NCBI GenBank assembly: GCA_002779995.1
Contig: PEWX01000071.1
Location: forward strand, 10,522 to 45,459
Source: Piscirickettsiaceae bacterium CG07_land_8_20_14_0_80_44_28
GTDB lineage: Bacteria > Pseudomonadota > Gammaproteobacteria > Thiomicrospirales > Thiomicrospiraceae
Length of the DNA: 34,938 bases
Direction: 5' to 3'
The position numbers and the translations under genes were made by a program. Below are positions 33,079 through 34,938 of this stretch, piece by piece (positions within the stretch are counted from its first letter, which is position 1; the number at the start of each line of letters is the position of its first letter). A model generated the notes under the pieces. The model had not been told where the DNA came from and did not search any database. It saw only the letters and a list, made by a program, of their open reading frames with translations.

Positions 33079-33216
33079 GGGTGACCCCAAATGGGGTTGA
33101 TTTTTACAGCCTTTCTCCTCCAAGTCGTCTTCAATTACCCTTAAGGTCACCCATCTGGGTGTTCACACTTATGTTTTGAAACCCCGTTTAATAGTTTTAA
33201 GCCCGAAGGGGTAATT
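33079..33216. repeat. Inverted-repeat-rich leader between the hypothetical gene and alpA
   Basis: GGGTGACC (33079-33086) is inverted as GGTCACCC (33145-33152). CACCC-ATCT-GGGTG (33148-33161) is a compact hairpin. AATTACCCTT near 33134 is almost inverted at 33206-33216 (AAGGGGTAATT). No reading frame of note lies here. It could be an operator region for alpA or a small structured RNA. Confidence 0.45.
33084..33105 (+). terminator. Terminator after the 299-aa hypothetical gene
   Basis: ACCCC-AAAT-GGGGT followed by TGATTTTT, 11 nt after the stop codon. The stem is short but perfect and GC-rich, with a broken T run. Confidence 0.6.
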
Positions 33217-33235
33217 ATTAAATGAGATTTAAACA

Positions 33236-33448
33236 ATGAAAACATATCAATCGGCTCCAAAACTTCTAAAAATAGATGAAGTTGCGAAGATCACCAAACA
33301 ATCAAAAACAAACATCTATACATTGGCGCGGAATGGAAAATTCCCACCTCCCCGAAAGCTCACCGCAAACTCTTCCGTTTGGCTCGAATCTGAAATTGTC
33401 GAATGGATAAATCAACGACTTGGATTTAATGAAAAAGAAAGAAAATAA
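33236..33448 (+). CDS. alpA: AlpA-family transcriptional regulator / excisionase-like protein
   Basis: A small MerR-type winged-helix DNA-binding protein. AlpA of CP4-57 activates integrase expression; relatives act as recombination directionality factors. The 70-aa protein reads LLKIDEVAKITKQSKTNIY, then LARNGKFPPPRKL and SVWLESEIVEWINQRL, the full family pattern (helix-turn-helix, wing, W-x-x-x-E-V-x-x-WI). No strong ribosome site precedes the ATG (only an AT-rich AGATTTAAAC stretch). Candidate binding sites are the GCGGGTAA cluster or the inverted repeats directly upstream. Confidence 0.88.
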   Translation: MKTYQSAPKLLKIDEVAKITKQSKTNIYTLARNGKFPPPRKLTANSSVWLESEIVEWINQRLGFNEKERK

Positions 33449-33618
33449 GGTGACTTCAAGAATTGCGAAAACTTGGATGAAGTAATGCCTTAATTTCGAA
33501 CAAAGTAACGGTAAAAAGAACTGCCATTTTTTCAGTTAATTTGCGTTACTGAAAACAATGTACTGTTATTTAGGTCAATAAAAACTAAAAGCAAGAGATT
33601 ATTAAAAAGGATAGCAAA
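33449..33618. other. Spacer between alpA and the ParB-like gene
   Basis: AT-rich, with no gene. An imperfect inverted pair, TCAGTTAA and GTTACTGA, lies near 33534-33554, and AAGTAACGGTAA near 33500 repeats part of it. It is a possible operator or partition-type site for the downstream ParB-like protein, but the symmetry is weak. Confidence 0.35.
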
Positions 33619-34938
33619 ATGAATGAAAATGAGATTGTCACAAAAGAATTATCACCAACTGAACTTCAACGCGCGATGGAATACAATCTTGAGGTTATGA
33701 CAAGTCGTTCAGGGATTTCGCTAGATGAAAATCAAATACTGTTCCATCTGACGGATGAATACGTCAATGGAGATACGGCGACTAATGAAGTAAGCCAGCA
33801 TGAAGAATTAGACGACAAAGAAGATAAGCCGATAGAAGATGGGCTGACTCAACGCAAAGCGTACTATGAGCAAGATAAGCCGCCTTATGAGGTAGTAGGC
33901 GTGGAATGTAGTCAACTTCAAGCAAGTCCACAACAAAAGCGGGAAGACTTTAACGAAAGGGAACTGAATGCCTTAGCAGACTCAATAGAAAAGGACGGCT
34001 TACTACAGCCAGTACCCGTATATCGTGTCTATGATGACCAATACCAGTACAGCTATCATTTAGTTGGCGGAGAAAGGCGTAAACGCGCCTGGGAAATCGT
34101 TAATAACAGACAAGGCACAAACGACTTAATTCCCTGTACAGTCCTCGCTGAATACACCGAAGCCGCCTTTAATGAATTAGACAACCAAATAGGAATGTTA
34201 CTAAAAGGCATTTCGGAGAATCGCTATAGAGCCAGCTTAAACTTTATCGAAATGTCAAAGGCCATAAGCGCCTACAAGGACTTCATGGGCGAATCAAACG
34301 ATGCCATAGCTGAGCGCATTTTTTACGAACCTTCTGATAATGCAGAAAAAGGTGAGGAAGACTTGTTTACGCGCGTAAACAGCACTAATTCGTCAAAAAA
34401 AAGGAGAGGGCTTCTAGTTTTTCAATACCTAAAAATAAGCCAACTTTCAGATGAGGTACAGCAAGCAATATTGGAAGCAAATAAAGAACATCAGGTAATC
34501 AGCAAGCGCCATGCTTATGAAATCACTGGTTTGGTGGCACCTGGAAGTGAAGATGACCCCGAAAACCAAGCCAAAATGATAGCCTGCCAGCTAAAAGTAA
34601 TAAAAGCGATACAAGAGGAAAGTTTATCGACTAGGGCAACCAAAGAGTTAGTGGATAAAGTAAATAGAGGTACGCCATCTGAAGAAAATCAATCTAAAGA
34701 GCAAGATAAATCCCTGCAAGTGACAAATAAGAAAGAGCAAGAGCACACTAAATTTCAAGCTAAAAAAGCGGCAGAAAAAATAAGTAAGAATATGGGGGTG
34801 GAAGTCTCCACTCAGATAGAATATGACCTTGGTGGCGTTTTTACTAAAGGTGTAATCCTGCTTACTTGTGATGATCTAAAAAAGGTCCGCCAGATTGAAA
34901 AGGTACTAACTCAAATCATTGATAAACCCAATTTTAAA
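33619..34938 (+). CDS. ParB-like protein of the integrative element (3' end cut off)
   Basis: A partial gene: 440 codons are open to the window edge with no stop. The ParB/Srx-like nuclease-type fold starts near residue 92 (VVGVECSQLQASP), with ADSIEKDGLLQPVPVYRV, the GGERRKRAW box (150-158) and the GISENRYRASLNFIEMSKAI helix (198-214). The first 90 residues are acidic and probably flexible. After the helix-turn-helix region a Lys/Glu-rich segment and a compact C-terminal part (from about 385) follow. Such proteins stabilise or regulate integrative elements, as in SPI-7/PFGI-1-type islands; no parA is visible. An AAAGGA ribosome site precedes the ATG. Confidence 0.85.
   Translation, partial: MNENEIVTKELSPTELQRAMEYNLEVMTSRSGISLDENQILFHLTDEYVNGDTATNEVSQHEELDDKEDKPIEDGLTQRKAYYEQDKPPYEVVGVECSQLQASPQQKREDFNERELNALADSIEKDGLLQPVPVYRVYDDQYQYSYHLVGGERRKRAWEIVNNRQGTNDLIPCTVLAEYTEAAFNELDNQIGMLLKGISENRYRASLNFIEMSKAISAYKDFMGESNDAIAERIFYEPSDNAEKGEEDLFTRVNSTNSSKKRRGLLVFQYLKISQLSDEVQQAILEANKEHQVISKRHAYEITGLVAPGSEDDPENQAKMIACQLKVIKAIQEESLSTRATKELVDKVNRGTPSEENQSKEQDKSLQVTNKKEQEHTKFQAKKAAEKISKNMGVEVSTQIEYDLGGVFTKGVILLTCDDLKKVRQIEKVLTQIIDKPNFK

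Larger units (their letters stand above)
30606..34938 (+). mobile_element. Integrative element, left end (right end outside window)
   Basis: Begins at tRNA-Ser and carries, in order, a tyrosine integrase, an unknown 299-aa gene, an AlpA-like regulator and a ParB-like gene cut by the window end. The region looks richer in A and T than the flanking core genes and has none of the CCAGGCCTGG copies. AlpA and ParB-like genes near an integrase are usual in P4-like islands and integrative conjugative elements. No conjugation, replication or defence gene is visible here. Confidence 0.85.

Noticed and set aside
30606-34938. Right-hand attachment site inside the window
   Set aside because: No second copy of the tRNA-Ser 3' end was found, so the element boundary lies outside.

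Overview
The window looks like chromosomal DNA from a gammaproteobacterium, most plausibly a relative of the sulfur-oxidising Thiomicrospira/Hydrogenovibrio/Thiomicrorhabdus group (inference from gene families, not from a search). Supporting features are the divergent pepA-holC and lptF-lptG arrangement, EF-P with both of its lysine-modifying enzymes (EpmA, EpmB), SspA-SspB, the twin pilus-retraction ATPases PilT/PilU, a RegB/RegA redox two-component system, and a lower mevalonate pathway, which is uncommon among proteobacteria.

Layout. 1-418: REP-like palindromic repeats and no convincing gene. 419-2881 (minus): ankyrin-repeat lipoprotein and a PLP aminotransferase. 3111-7169 (plus): uvrB, then a TPR protein overlapping an L,D-transpeptidase. 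7182-12213 (minus): a tight run pepA>holC>pilT>pilU>M14 peptidase. 12250-12511: a 262-bp MITE-like element with terminal inverted repeats and a TTTA duplication, sitting in the pepA/lptF divergent promoter region. 12553-14762 (plus): lptF-lptG for LPS export. 14767-19483 (minus): epmB, a GT39/ArnT-type membrane glycosyltransferase, a flippase-like membrane protein and a GT9 heptosyltransferase-like enzyme. 19582-21145 (plus): efp-epmA, divergent from epmB. 21267-25401: a TonB-dependent receptor of the OprC/NosA copper type facing regB-regA; the receptor promoter carries a near-perfect RegA-type box. 25672-26724 (plus): sspA-sspB. 26711-29707 (minus): three GHMP enzymes of the lower mevalonate pathway. 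29935-30441: a secreted GlcG/HbpS-like protein.

30515-34938: tRNA-Ser(GGA), followed at once by the left end of an integrative element: tyrosine integrase, an unrecognised 299-aa protein, an AlpA-type regulator and a ParB-like protein that runs off the window. Its right end and main cargo are not visible.

The most unexpected signal is a dispersed 10-bp palindrome, CCAGGCCTGG. It occurs nine times exactly (about 0.03 expected with equal base frequencies), in three different reading frames and once between genes, often with an A-run on one side, and never in the integrated element. It behaves like a selected DNA-level motif rather than a protein motif. The second is the inferred circuit in which the RegB/RegA redox system controls copper uptake through the adjacent OprC-like receptor.
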